A DNA stretch of 36,634 bases. Origin: a virus. The position numbers were made by a program, and so were the translations under genes. Positions 9,624 through 17,683 of this stretch are shown here, piece after piece. The DNA lies in the IMG/VR virus record IMGVR_UViG_3300021960_000225, positions 1-36,634 of that record; one strand, written 5' to 3'. Each line of letters begins with the position of its first letter. Within the stretch, counting starts at the first letter, position 1. The notes below the pieces were generated by a model, which saw nothing but the letters and a program-made list of their open reading frames with translations, was not told the DNA's origin and did not search any database.

Positions 9624-9662
9624 TTGACATATAACATTGTTATAGGGTATAACATTGTTATG
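9624..9662 (+). promoter_or_regulatory. Promoter with two palindromic operators; second operator contains -10 box and start codon
   Basis: TTGACA lies at 9624-9629. The 15-mer TATAACATTGTTATA (9630-9644) follows directly, then GGG, then TATAACATTGTTATG (9648-9662). The -35 to -10 spacing is 18 if TATAAC at 9648-9653 is the -10 box. The last three bases of the second copy are the ATG of the next gene, 7 bases after the -10 box, so the transcript should be leaderless. The same architecture recurs at 18896-18934. A protein bound to either palindrome would block polymerase. Confidence 0.75.
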
Positions 9663-9968
9663 AACAAATATACAAAACAATTAAAAGATTTAGCAAAACA
9701 ATTAGGTATTGCTAAATTAAAATGTCGTGTTGAAACTAATCATGCTGGCGAATGGTTAGGTGCTACAAGCAAGTGCTTAGAACTTACAGAAGAAGAAATC
9801 AATAATTATGAAAATAAAATTAATGAAATTTATTCTGAAACAATTAATCGCTACAAACAATGGGGTACTACTACAAAATATGCTGTTCCTAGAATTTGTA
9901 AAACAGATTTTGTTTATGACAACAAAAGATTAGTTATGTTTGCCATAGGTTGTAACCATTTTAATTAA
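9660..9968 (+). CDS. Small protein of an inserted plus-strand island, 102 aa, unknown
   Basis: Starts MNKYTKQLKDLAKQLG and is Lys/Asn/Glu-rich with four Cys, of which C19 and C96 (in IGCNH) flank the protein; no family is recognised. An upstream in-frame TTG at 9624 would translate the promoter itself, so ATG 9660 is chosen. No Shine-Dalgarno sequence precedes it, consistent with leaderless translation from the promoter at 9624-9653. It is opposite in direction to the surrounding head and tail genes and followed 16 bases later by 9985-10353. With its own promoter and a hairpin beyond the second gene, the pair looks like a moron. Confidence 0.7.
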   Translation: MNKYTKQLKDLAKQLGIAKLKCRVETNHAGEWLGATSKCLELTEEEINNYENKINEIYSETINRYKQWGTTTKYAVPRICKTDFVYDNKRLVMFAIGCNHFN

Positions 9969-9984
9969 ACAAAAGGATAAAACG

Positions 9985-10353
9985 ATGTTAAATACTAAAG
10001 AAAAAATTAATACTAACATTTTTGTAGGTCAAGGTGTTACATATTCAATTGGTAGTGATAGTTATGCTATGACTGTTATTAAATATGAAAACGATGTTGT
10101 AACTGTTCAACATGATAAAGATATTCCAACAAATAATTACGATGTTTACGGTGAACAAAAAAATCTTTATGTCCCTGATGAAAACGGTCGTATTGAACAT
10201 TATAAACAATACAATTGGTACGATGGACCAAGATGGTTTAAAGTTAAATATAATTCTAAAACTAAAAGATGGATAAAAAATAATATATTTGGTCGTCATC
10301 CAGCTACAATACATTTTGGTTTTAGAAAAACATATAGGGACCCTAGTTTTTAA
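9985..10353 (+). CDS. Second gene of the plus-strand island, 122 aa, unknown
   Basis: An ATG start with AAAAGGAT upstream follows the 102-residue gene after 16 bases, so the two are likely one operon. The N-terminal half is a beta-rich pattern (NIFVGQGVTYSIGSDSYAMT, ENDVVTVQHDKD) that could form a small barrel; the C-terminal half is basic and aromatic (GPRWFKVKYNSKTKRWIKNN). No family is recognised. It ends 3 bases before a strong hairpin and converges on the major capsid gene. It may be expressed in the prophage or be a host-interaction factor; nothing in the sequence decides this. Confidence 0.7.
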   Translation: MLNTKEKINTNIFVGQGVTYSIGSDSYAMTVIKYENDVVTVQHDKDIPTNNYDVYGEQKNLYVPDENGRIEHYKQYNWYDGPRWFKVKYNSKTKRWIKNNIFGRHPATIHFGFRKTYRDPSF

Positions 10354-10356
10354 AAA

Positions 10357-10376
10357 GAGGGGGTTTATACCCCCTC
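10357..10376 (-). terminator. Rho-independent terminator downstream of the major capsid gene
   Basis: GAGGGGGT (10357-10364), a TTAT loop, and ACCCCCTC (10369-10376) form an 8-bp GC-rich stem. Read on the minus strand the hairpin is followed by TTTTTAAAAA, the classic intrinsic terminator layout, 14 bases beyond the capsid gene stop. On the plus strand it is followed only by CCCTTAATTAAAATTT, so it may also weakly end the plus-strand island transcript. Confidence 0.75.
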
Positions 10377-10390
10377 CCCTTAATTAAAAT

Positions 10391-11347
10391 TTACGAAGTA
10401 GTTAAATCAAATACACCACCACTAGCTTTTTCATTTTCACTAACAAGTGTGTACTCAACGATTAGTTGTGATTTTTGAGAGTCACCTGTTACTGATAAAT
10501 CTTGTGTAGTGAATGGTCTTAAATAACCAATCGCCCATTTATCAGACTCTAGGATTAGACAATCTCTTGATCTTACTAATCTGTTTGGAATAACTTTTAA
10601 TGTACCGTAGTCACCTCGGTAAACATCAAAGTAATCATTGATCATACCGTTGTTATCGATAACACTTCTATTAGCGTCTGCTCTACCAGTAAAAGCGTTC
10701 ATTTTTCTTTTGTTAAAACTTCCAACATGAACAGTGTCAGGATTACCACCAGACTCAAAAATTAAGTCTAAGGCATTAGTAAACATTGTTTCAGTGAAAA
10801 CTGCTTGGGTACCATCAGTTCTTGCATCAGTACCGTTTCCAGTAGGTGATGCTGGTGAACCTGCCGAACCCATGATGTCGTTAGTTGCAATCCAGCTTTG
10901 ACAAGAACCTAGTTCTCTTGCTGTTGAACCGTTACCAGCAACTTGGCCATTGTTTAGACCTATCATTGCGTGTTCCATGTCCTTTTTTAATTCTTTGGAC
11001 TTGTGTAACATTTGGAAGGCTTTTTCTTTTTTTCTGCCTGCTCTGTTAACCGCATCTAAAGTGTTTGATACTACAACAGTTTTATCAGAAATCTGCGTGT
11101 AGTTACCTACTCTAGCGGTAGTTAGAGAAGCGTCTAAAGTTGCTTCGTCACCCTCTATTACTTTGTTATCAGCAACACTACTTAAAGCTAGTGTCTGCCA
11201 TTCATGGTATGTGGAATTAATATTTTGAGTCTTTAATGACGAGAGGAAAGGCGTCTCAGTAACCGCAACGAGGCTAATTAAATTCTGAAGATCTTCTCTA
11301 TTTCCTACACTGTCATAAGAGTCAAAAGTATTTGTTGGCTGTGCCAT
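10391..11347 (-). CDS. Major capsid protein, SU10-like (DUF5309-type), 318 aa
   Basis: The sequence follows the SU10-type major head protein family: N-terminal NREDLQNLISLVAVTETPFL, then THEWQT-like YHEWQTLALSSV, the helical RKKEKAFQMLHKSKELKKDMEHAMI spine, GNPDTVHVGSFNKRKMNAFTG and a C-terminal beta region with VIPNRLVRSRDCLILESDKWAIGYLRP. This would be an HK97-fold coat subunit. It follows the probable scaffold gene by 18 bases with AGGAGAATATAT upstream of ATG, a good ribosome-binding site for a highly expressed gene, and is followed by a terminator. Confidence 0.85.
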   Translation of the reverse strand: MAQPTNTFDSYDSVGNREDLQNLISLVAVTETPFLSSLKTQNINSTYHEWQTLALSSVADNKVIEGDEATLDASLTTARVGNYTQISDKTVVVSNTLDAVNRAGRKKEKAFQMLHKSKELKKDMEHAMIGLNNGQVAGNGSTARELGSCQSWIATNDIMGSAGSPASPTGNGTDARTDGTQAVFTETMFTNALDLIFESGGNPDTVHVGSFNKRKMNAFTGRADANRSVIDNNGMINDYFDVYRGDYGTLKVIPNRLVRSRDCLILESDKWAIGYLRPFTTQDLSVTGDSQKSQLIVEYTLVSENEKASGGVFDLTTS

Positions 11348-11365
11348 ATATATTCTCCTATATAG

Positions 11366-12364
11366 TTAGTTGATTACGTTCATAAACGCATCTAGCATGT
11401 CCTCTGACTTGCCAGATTTAGCACGTTTAAAACTTGTGCGACGAGTTTCGTAATTAACATCTTCTTTAGAAGTAGGAACACCAGCTTTAGAAACTTTAGG
11501 AACCTTGTTTACTTTTTTTCCATCTAACTTAGCTTTCTTTAATTGATTATATTTCATACCTTCTATCGCTACCATAACAGTACGATGATCGGTTAACATG
11601 CTCAATTCTTGATCACTAAATCCAATATTATTTAAGTAATTCTTTACACTTAATTTTAGCTTATCACCTTTTACGGGGTCAGCATACTCAGGTACTTTTT
11701 CCTGTAACAAAGCAGACTGGGAAGTTACATACTGTTTGTATTTATCTTCTGTTTCTGCTTTTTGTTTTGCTTCTATTTGCTTTAGTTCTGCTTCCGCTTG
11801 TTGACGTACTTCTTTCTTTTTATCAGACTCAGCTTTTTGTCGAACGTATTCAATCGGGTCGTCTCTATACAATTGGTCCCAATCAATCTTTTCTTCTGTG
11901 TCTTGTTTAATAAAAGATTTTAGTTTTACTGCGTAGTCATCGCGTTCTTTTTTGACCGCTTCCATTTCAGCTTGCGTTTTAGTTCGTTCGGTTTCTAAAC
12001 CTCTACGTTCTTCTGCTAACTGATGTGTTTTAGTCGAGTAATCTTTTTGCCTACTATATCCTGCAAGAAGTTCATTAAGGTTAACTTTTTCTTCTAAGCC
12101 GTTTACTTTGACTGTATAAAGTTCCTCATTAGCTTCTGCTGGGGAGTTGTCGTCAATTTCCTCTAGTTCCAAATCGTCGGGAGTTGGTTCACTTTCGGTT
12201 GCGTCTGGTTGTGCTTTCGCGTCCTGTTCAGCCGATTGTGTTGGTGCTTCGTTCTCTGCGGTTATAAAGTTCTCGAATTCACCTAATAAGTTTTTTTGTG
12301 CTACTGGTTCTTGAACCGTAGCGTCGTCAGTAACCGCTGTTTCCTGTGTAGGATTGTCAGCCAT
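11366..12364 (-). CDS. Probable head scaffolding protein, 332 aa
   Basis: A highly charged, acidic N-terminal third (EDDATVQEPVAQ, DLELEEIDDNSPAE) precedes a YTVKVNGLEEKVNLNELLAGYSRQKDYSTKTHQLAEE motif widely found in phage scaffold-like proteins immediately before the capsid gene. A long coiled coil of Lys/Glu/Gln follows (residues about 120-230), then a basic tail. Composition, coiled coil and the place between portal and coat genes all fit a scaffold that guides procapsid assembly and leaves the head. No protease motif is visible. Confidence 0.8.
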   Translation of the reverse strand: MADNPTQETAVTDDATVQEPVAQKNLLGEFENFITAENEAPTQSAEQDAKAQPDATESEPTPDDLELEEIDDNSPAEANEELYTVKVNGLEEKVNLNELLAGYSRQKDYSTKTHQLAEERRGLETERTKTQAEMEAVKKERDDYAVKLKSFIKQDTEEKIDWDQLYRDDPIEYVRQKAESDKKKEVRQQAEAELKQIEAKQKAETEDKYKQYVTSQSALLQEKVPEYADPVKGDKLKLSVKNYLNNIGFSDQELSMLTDHRTVMVAIEGMKYNQLKKAKLDGKKVNKVPKVSKAGVPTSKEDVNYETRRTSFKRAKSGKSEDMLDAFMNVIN

Positions 12365-12371
12365 ATTTTAC

Positions 12372-12605
12372 CTATTCTTTAAGTATTGTTCCCGTTTCCA
12401 TTATGGATTGTATTCGGGTTTGTACGGAATCAAGCATCTTTACCATCATGTAAATTTTTTCTCTTGCTTCCGTATCACGAAGGGGAGTATCTAATAATTC
12501 ATTGATTAACTCTTTTCGTAATTCTGTGTATGACTCTTGATAAAGCGGATTGTCAATAATTGCTTTAGCGTCATTAGATCGTTGTATTTCTTGTTCTGGG
12601 GTCAT
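12372..12605 (-). CDS. Small helical phage protein between portal and scaffold genes, 77 aa
   Basis: The sequence is helical and charged: RSNDAKAIIDNPLYQESYTELRKELINELLDTPLRD then AREKIYMMVKMLDSVQTRIQSIMETG. This pattern (NPL(Y/F)xExxxxLKxxLL, then a KxLLDxVxxxLxxxxETG helix) recurs in small proteins beside head genes of many phages, function not known to me. It overlaps the previous gene by 4 bases (ATGA type) and is 8 bases before the scaffold gene. Confidence 0.7.
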   Translation of the reverse strand: MTPEQEIQRSNDAKAIIDNPLYQESYTELRKELINELLDTPLRDTEAREKIYMMVKMLDSVQTRIQSIMETGTILKE

Positions 12606-13486
12606 CTACCTTTTGCCCTGTAAGAGTAAGTTCCTTTTTTACCTTGATCTTGTGCGTAAGATTTTTCTCTATCTCTTGTTTGTGCTGGTGAAAAATACCC
12701 ATCTTGTTTTCTAAATTCATTAATAAATTTACCTGTACTTATATTTTTAAATTCATCTTTTAAATCTTCTTGTTTTTTTGAATTTAAATATGAATTTACA
12801 TCTATATTACCAATATATGCATTACTTATTGGCGTTCCTTTAGTTTCTTTATAAGGTTTAACACCATCATTAATCATTAACAAACCACCTTGTGTTCTAT
12901 CTGCGTTTGTTTGACCACTACCAGTTATATCAAATCGTAAACCACCATCAGGTTCAAATATAGGGTTAGCAGGCAAATCACCTAAGAAGCCACGTTTTTT
13001 TAATTCTTGTAATATTTTATTTCTTTTTGCTTCTTGTAATTTACCAAATGCTAAAGTGAAATAAGGACTCATAGGCATTTGACCTGTTCGTAATTTAACC
13101 ATGTTACCTTTACTTGGTAAATACCCAAGTATAGAATTACTTAGTCGTCCTCTATCAACAAGATTTTGAATGTATTCTTCATTTGTCATGTTTGCTATTT
13201 CTTCATCTGTTGGAAGGTATAATTCTTCTGCTCGTTCTTCTTCAAAAGTTTTTCCATTATCATTTTGAACACACATTGGATGATTGGCATTAGCTGGCAT
13301 GGAACAAAATACTCCCATGTCAAAATCACTTTCTGGTGTATCTGGTTCAGGAATTATAGGGTCTGAACTAAATTTAAAAGGTGTTGCTGTTGCAAAAGTC
13401 ATAGGGACTGCACCTAAAGGTGTACCACCTCCACTTGCAATAGTAGAAAATAAAGATGACTCGCCAAAAGGTGTAAACTGTACCAT
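12602..13486 (-). CDS. Unknown protein between portal and scaffold, 294 aa
   Basis: No family recognised. The N-terminus is Gly/Thr/Pro-rich (TPFGESSLFSTIASGGGTPLG), followed by an acidic linker (PEPDTPESDFDMG), a FCSMPANANHPMC segment with two Cys, a helical middle, and a basic, Gln-rich C-terminus. The start codon overlaps the portal stop (TAATG) and its stop overlaps the next ATG, so it belongs to the head operon. It could be a minor head component. Confidence 0.65.
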   Translation of the reverse strand: MVQFTPFGESSLFSTIASGGGTPLGAVPMTFATATPFKFSSDPIIPEPDTPESDFDMGVFCSMPANANHPMCVQNDNGKTFEEERAEELYLPTDEEIANMTNEEYIQNLVDRGRLSNSILGYLPSKGNMVKLRTGQMPMSPYFTLAFGKLQEAKRNKILQELKKRGFLGDLPANPIFEPDGGLRFDITGSGQTNADRTQGGLLMINDGVKPYKETKGTPISNAYIGNIDVNSYLNSKKQEDLKDEFKNISTGKFINEFRKQDGYFSPAQTRDREKSYAQDQGKKGTYSYRAKGR

Positions 13487-15501
13487 TATAAAGTTCCCAT
13501 CTGTGCTTTTCTATTCATCTTTTCTCTTTCCATTTGTAACTCTGCTAACATTTCTTGTTTTTTTAATTCTAACTCGGCTACTTGTTCTTGTTTTTTTAAT
13601 TCAAGTTCAGCTTCCATCTTTTCTTTTTTCAATTGCAATTCAGCAATGTTCTTTTCTCGGTCAGCTTGTATTTGTTGTTGTGTAGCGATAAGCAACGGGT
13701 TTTCTTGCATTGGGTCTTTAGGCTGTTCAGGTGGAAGTGTTTCAGGATTTGTAAAAAATTCCTGCGGGGATTTAAACCCAGCATTATGAACCATGCGCTC
13801 TAACGTATTGTAGATGTTTTGTTCATTTGCTAATTTACTACCTGACATCATTATTTTTTCTTGAATGCCTAATATTTGACCTAATATTTGTAACCGTTGC
13901 TCATGGCTACCCGTTCCTAACCCCACGTTTATTGTTAAATTAAATTTATTTTTCCACTCTCTTGGGTCTATTGGAACGTAATTGTTTCTAATCTTTATTA
14001 CTTTTTTATAATCTTGATATTGTGTTGTTAATTTTAACAAACAATTCATTAAATCTTTAATACCTGTTTCGGCAAACACTCTAGCAATTGTTTCAATACG
14101 CTGTCCAGCCGATGCCATAGCTTCTTTAACACCTGTAGCTGTAGTATGTGACTTCTGAATTGTGTTAGGGTCCAAACCTTGTTGCATCCTACTAATGCCT
14201 GAACGTTGTTCTTTTATTTGATCAACTTTCTCCATCATTGCCAAACCTTCTTGCATAAAGTTTTGTGCTTGTAATGGAACAACAGCATTAGGTGATTTAA
14301 CTCTTACAATGTTGCCTGCGCGCGATTGTAATAAGTCATCAAGATTTACTTGTGAGTCAACAGCTAATACGCGTGAATTGTTCATTAGGAAAGCGTTGTC
14401 GAGTAACTGTCTTAAAAGTACACTTTTAATTTGTTGCAAATCCATAACAAGGTCTGCAACACTCATTCCAAATAAACGATGCGGATTAATAATCGGTGTA
14501 ATAGTAGAAAAAGGAATATATGATATTTCTTCTACATGTAAAATTTCGTTTGTATCTCCTACGGTACAAACTTTTAATAGTTCTGCTACACCATCATTAT
14601 CAATATCTGTTCTTATATAATTTTCATAATATAAAACTTCGCGCATAGAAGGGTCAGCGCTTTCATCCATGTAACTTTCTTCATCAAATAAGTTACGACT
14701 TAGCGACTCCTCATTCCATGTTGAGTTTGCGTATGATGGTATATCTTCTATTTTTTTTCTATCGTACCCTTCCCCAATTAAATCACTAACCGTTTTTTTT
14801 AATCGGTGTGCAATGTAAGGCGCATCAGCTAAAGTTTTGGTACGTTTAGAAACTAGCATTTCTTCGGGAGGAACGTTTTCAATGCAAATTTTACCTGATG
14901 ATGATTTACGTCGAACATCAACGTTAAAGACAGTTTGGGTGTCTGCCATTTCGCCTTGTTCAGTCATCACCATTTTTTCTTCAATGACTTCTTCAACGTC
15001 AACTACTTCAACAGCATCATCTATCAATAAAGCCTGATATTCTATCTCTGTAAGGCCTTTATAAGACTCTTTGAGGAATTCATCCTCGTATTTGTAATAA
15101 TGTTTTATAAACCCGTTTTTTTGGATTAATGCATCTTTGAACCACGTATAAAATATTTTCCAGCCGTCATTTTCTTTAAATATTATATGATTAATATATT
15201 CTGTAGCTTGTTTAGATGCTTCTTCATCTTCAGGACCTACAGGTTCGAATTTAACAATATCGTCTCCTGCGGTAAAAATACGTAATAAACTTGGAAGCAC
15301 ACTTTCTACGGCTTCTAAAACATCACTACTTATAACTTGTGATCTGCCTTCTACTTCATTACCAAATGGTTCCGAATTGTAATAATCTAAGGCTAGAGAA
15401 CGTTCTTGAACCAGTTTACCGTTTTGATAGCCTAAAGCATCAGTTATTTCGCGTGTAATTGTGCCTTTTAGTTCTTGTTCTTTTTTTTTGTTTAATTTCA
15501 T
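13486..15501 (-). CDS. Portal protein (P22-like large portal), 671 aa
   Basis: The N-terminus includes LALDYYNSEPFGNEVEGRSQ followed by VISSDVLEAVESVLPSLLRIF and GDDIVKFEPVGPEDEE, the signature opening of large portal proteins of P22/SU10-like short-tailed phages. The middle includes IPFSTITPIINPHRLFGMSVADLV and QQGLDPNTIQKSHTTATGV, also typical. The C-terminus, from about residue 600, is a coiled coil of near-repeats (LELKKQEQVAE, LELKKQEMLAE) resembling the portal barrel. It would form the dodecameric DNA entry vertex. Its start is 34 bases from the divergent HTH gene. Confidence 0.9.
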   Translation of the reverse strand: MKLNKKKEQELKGTITREITDALGYQNGKLVQERSLALDYYNSEPFGNEVEGRSQVISSDVLEAVESVLPSLLRIFTAGDDIVKFEPVGPEDEEASKQATEYINHIIFKENDGWKIFYTWFKDALIQKNGFIKHYYKYEDEFLKESYKGLTEIEYQALLIDDAVEVVDVEEVIEEKMVMTEQGEMADTQTVFNVDVRRKSSSGKICIENVPPEEMLVSKRTKTLADAPYIAHRLKKTVSDLIGEGYDRKKIEDIPSYANSTWNEESLSRNLFDEESYMDESADPSMREVLYYENYIRTDIDNDGVAELLKVCTVGDTNEILHVEEISYIPFSTITPIINPHRLFGMSVADLVMDLQQIKSVLLRQLLDNAFLMNNSRVLAVDSQVNLDDLLQSRAGNIVRVKSPNAVVPLQAQNFMQEGLAMMEKVDQIKEQRSGISRMQQGLDPNTIQKSHTTATGVKEAMASAGQRIETIARVFAETGIKDLMNCLLKLTTQYQDYKKVIKIRNNYVPIDPREWKNKFNLTINVGLGTGSHEQRLQILGQILGIQEKIMMSGSKLANEQNIYNTLERMVHNAGFKSPQEFFTNPETLPPEQPKDPMQENPLLIATQQQIQADREKNIAELQLKKEKMEAELELKKQEQVAELELKKQEMLAELQMEREKMNRKAQMGTL

Positions 15502-15536
15502 TGATAAATATATTGTTGTAGTGTAACAGTGTTATA
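15501..15536 (+). promoter_or_regulatory. Candidate operator/weak promoter of the HTH gene
   Basis: TGTAACAGTGTTATA (15522-15536) matches the 15-mer TATAACAATGTTATA at 13 positions, and its last base is the A of the HTH gene's ATG. A TTGATA at 15501-15506 and a degenerate TATATTGTTGTA (15509-15520) lie upstream. If TGTAAC is the -10 box the transcript would begin at or within a few bases of the ATG, as at 9660. The region also holds the portal start on the other strand. The promoter is weaker by eye than those at 9624 and 18896. Confidence 0.5.
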
Positions 15537-15772
15537 TGACTAAATTTCAATTTAGAAAATTATTAAAATTTCTTGGTATATCCCAAGGGAAGCTGGCGAA
15601 GGAAGTCGGTATTACCCGAACAGCCGTCGGTAATTATTACAATGGCCGTAGGCCCGTGAATAACCAGTTGGCTTGGGGTCTAAATCTCAAAGAACAGATT
15701 GTCGAAAAAGATAAACGTATTGCCTTTTTAGAAAAAAAGGTTTCTAAATTATCCCAGAAGGCCCGTAATTAA
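15536..15772 (+). CDS. Small HTH (XRE/Cro-like) DNA-binding protein with C-terminal coiled coil, 78 aa
   Basis: Residues 12-45 form a helix-turn-helix (FLGISQGKLAKEVGITRTAV then GNYYNGRRPVNNQLAWG) of the Cro/CI class, in which ITRTAVGNYYNG is the likely recognition helix. Residues 50-76 (LKEQIVEKDKRIAFLEKKVSKLSQ) form a heptad-like coiled coil for dimerisation. It is encoded on the strand opposite to portal and terL, between them, and its 3' end overlaps the terL 3' end by 29 bases. A copy of the palindromic operator overlaps its own start, so autoregulation and control of the other copies is an attractive inference, untested. Confidence 0.8.
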   Translation: MTKFQFRKLLKFLGISQGKLAKEVGITRTAVGNYYNGRRPVNNQLAWGLNLKEQIVEKDKRIAFLEKKVSKLSQKARN

Positions 15773-17021
15773 GTTTACTGGACCAGTCGCTTGACTCGTT
15801 CAATCCTATACTCATATACCTCATAGCATCACATGAATTACTTTCAGGTCCGTGATGAGGTGTTGACGTTTGCTCTCCTAGTTGATTTTTCTTCCATCGG
15901 TATTGTTTTAAACAATTAATGAGGTAGTCTGTTTTATCTTTATTAAAATAACATCGTTTTAAAGACATTCGTAAAGAGTTTATTCCATCCTCTATTTTTA
16001 GTTTAGGAACAGGCTGTATAAACCATCCTAAATTAGATGCTATCTCCTGCCTGCTTTTTCCTGACCCCAACTCAGTAACCACTATGTCATGCCCAGCGAA
16101 ATGATTATCATAAGTATAGGGTAGTTCTTTTAATTTATTAGCGTAGTATTCTAAACTTTCTCCTGACCCTTCTAAATGATCAATAACATGTATAGCCGAA
16201 CCTACCTTTTGAATAAAAACAATGCTAAAAGCATCACGAAATCCAATATCGGAAAATGTTGTAACGGGTAACTCTGCGATGTGAGGAACATTAGTAATTC
16301 TATTTTCATTTTCCACCATCTGCATTGATTTTGTATAAATACCGCCAACGACTCCAGCGTCAAAATCTACCATAAACTCGGTAGCATATTCTTCAGGGGA
16401 CATCATATTCTTTAGATTGTCCAACTCGTCTTTTGGTATTATCTTTGTATCTTCTACCGTGTACTTTTTAACAAACCAATCTTTATGGCCTTTATTATTC
16501 ATATACAATTGATAGAAAAAATTATGCCCAGAGGGAGTCCCAATTGCAATTAACCAGCCAGATTTTTTATCCATCTGGTGTCTATCGACTAAAGCTGGCC
16601 GTAAAACCTTATTTAATAAATCTTTATGGAGTAACTGACACTCATCAAGAATAACACCATCCGCGAAAATTCCACGAATAGAGTCAACGCTATTTCCGTC
16701 GGCCCCTAAAAGCTGTATTCTTCTTCCCCCTACCATATCACAACGAAGTTCTGTCTCGTGATACGTAGTTCCCTTAATATTTTTTGTTAAAAATTTTAGC
16801 GTATCCCAATGTATTTTTTTTACCTGAGAATACGTAGCCGATATTATATAATACCGAGGGTTTGGAAGCTGGCACTCAAAACACTTCTTTAATGTCTCTG
16901 CCAAACAAAAATAACTTTTCCCAAATCGCCTATGTGCAGGAATGACGTTAAAGCGTTTTAGTTTACGATGTAACTGTGCTTGATGTTTCCTTGGTTTGTA
17001 CGGAATAGTATAAGTCGGCAA
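15744..17021 (-). CDS. terL: Terminase large subunit, 425 aa
   Basis: The ATPase half carries a deviant Walker A AHRRFGKS (29-36), a coupling SAT (61-63), and Walker B GVILDEC with D126/E127. The nuclease half has FSDIGFRDAF (D258), GHDIVVTELGSG (311-321) and SNSCDAMRY (395-402, D398), matching the three acidic clusters of the RNase H-like nuclease. The length is typical for TerL. It packages DNA into the procapsid with TerS and the portal. Two small basic proteins precede it, and its 3' end overlaps the convergent HTH gene. Confidence 0.92.
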   Translation of the reverse strand: MPTYTIPYKPRKHQAQLHRKLKRFNVIPAHRRFGKSYFCLAETLKKCFECQLPNPRYYIISATYSQVKKIHWDTLKFLTKNIKGTTYHETELRCDMVGGRRIQLLGADGNSVDSIRGIFADGVILDECQLLHKDLLNKVLRPALVDRHQMDKKSGWLIAIGTPSGHNFFYQLYMNNKGHKDWFVKKYTVEDTKIIPKDELDNLKNMMSPEEYATEFMVDFDAGVVGGIYTKSMQMVENENRITNVPHIAELPVTTFSDIGFRDAFSIVFIQKVGSAIHVIDHLEGSGESLEYYANKLKELPYTYDNHFAGHDIVVTELGSGKSRQEIASNLGWFIQPVPKLKIEDGINSLRMSLKRCYFNKDKTDYLINCLKQYRWKKNQLGEQTSTPHHGPESNSCDAMRYMSIGLNESSDWSSKLNYGPSGII

Positions 17022-17049
17022 TTGTTATCTTTCTACGGGAAGAAAATTC

Positions 17050-17217
17050 TTATGTAATTTTTTTTTGAATTTTTTTTGGTAATTCATTTAAATGAAATAA
17101 CGGTTTACTAGAAGCTGTATGTGTTTTGCCCGTATGTAATTTGCCGTTTGACATTTTATGATAATTTCCCTTAAATAATTTACCATCCTTAGTAAAATGC
17201 TTCATGTTTTTACCCAT
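17050..17217 (-). CDS. Small basic phage protein (KHFTKDGKL...GKLHTGKTHT type), 55 aa
   Basis: Starts ATG 17217, overlapping the previous gene's stop by one base (TAATG). The sequence MKHFTKDGKLFKGNYHKMSN and GKLHTGKTHTASSKP matches a small basic protein family repeatedly found beside terminase genes of marine short-tailed phages; its function is unknown to me. A short His/Lys-rich protein of this sort could bind DNA. It ends 29 bases before the terL start. Confidence 0.75.
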   Translation of the reverse strand: MGKNMKHFTKDGKLFKGNYHKMSNGKLHTGKTHTASSKPLFHLNELPKKIQKKIT

Positions 17218-17381
17218 TATGATAACTTCTTACTAATCCACATGTTCTTTACTAATGAAGTTTTAGAACCAAATTTTTTATCAGCCTGTGCTTTCACTGA
17301 TGCATAATTCTTTTTATTTTTATTTGTTTTAGGTTTCCCAAGGTTTTTAGGTCTAGGCTTATCCCATACTTTCGTGCTCAT
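17217..17381 (-). CDS. Small basic phage protein, 54 aa
   Basis: ATG 17381 is preceded by AGGAG at the right distance and is preferred to an in-frame start 13 codons upstream. The sequence STKVWDKPRPKNLGKPK followed by a Lys/Asn-rich helix is a style common to small terminase-adjacent phage proteins (KPRPKxLGKPKKL). It is strongly basic and suits nucleic-acid binding, but no function is known. It is coupled to the 55-residue gene by a one-base overlap. Confidence 0.72.
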   Translation of the reverse strand: MSTKVWDKPRPKNLGKPKTNKNKKNYASVKAQADKKFGSKTSLVKNMWISKKLS

Positions 17382-17683
17382 ATATCTCCTGTAAAAAAGG
17401 TCCTCGAATGGACTGTTCAAAGTGTTTGATAGACTCCCCTAATTCTTTTTAAAATTTCTTTTGGGGTGCCCTACCCTTAAATCGGCAGAAAACAGCCAAA
17501 TAATTATAAAATAGGATTATTTATCCCATATTAATGGCTAAATACTGCCATTTCTTAGTTTATTTCACAAATTTAAGTAATTTTATTAAGATTTTTAAGT
17601 TCTCGTGAGGTTATTAGACTAAAAAGACCTCAATTTTGGATTATTAGACCTATCTCACCCTATTTACCCAGTATTACAGCCAA
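17382..17683 (-). other. Non-coding stretch of about 300 bp upstream of the terL cluster
   Basis: No credible gene is visible on either strand. The stretch is AT-rich and contains two copies of GTCTAATAA on the minus strand about 30 bases apart and a weak inverted repeat GAGGT...ACCTC (around 17606-17633). It is the longest gene-free piece of the late region and lies between terS and terL, so promoter, RNA-processing or packaging-site functions are possible; nothing decisive is visible. Confidence 0.5.

Noticed and set aside
10045-10314. An 89-residue minus-strand frame
   Set aside because: It is antisense to the 122-residue island gene, which has a ribosome-binding site and operon partner; the minus frame has neither.
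13500-13680. Repeated TTTTTTTAATTC(T)AA-like DNA near the portal 3' end
   Set aside because: It encodes the repeated LELKKQE coiled-coil units of the portal C-terminus and is explained by coding.
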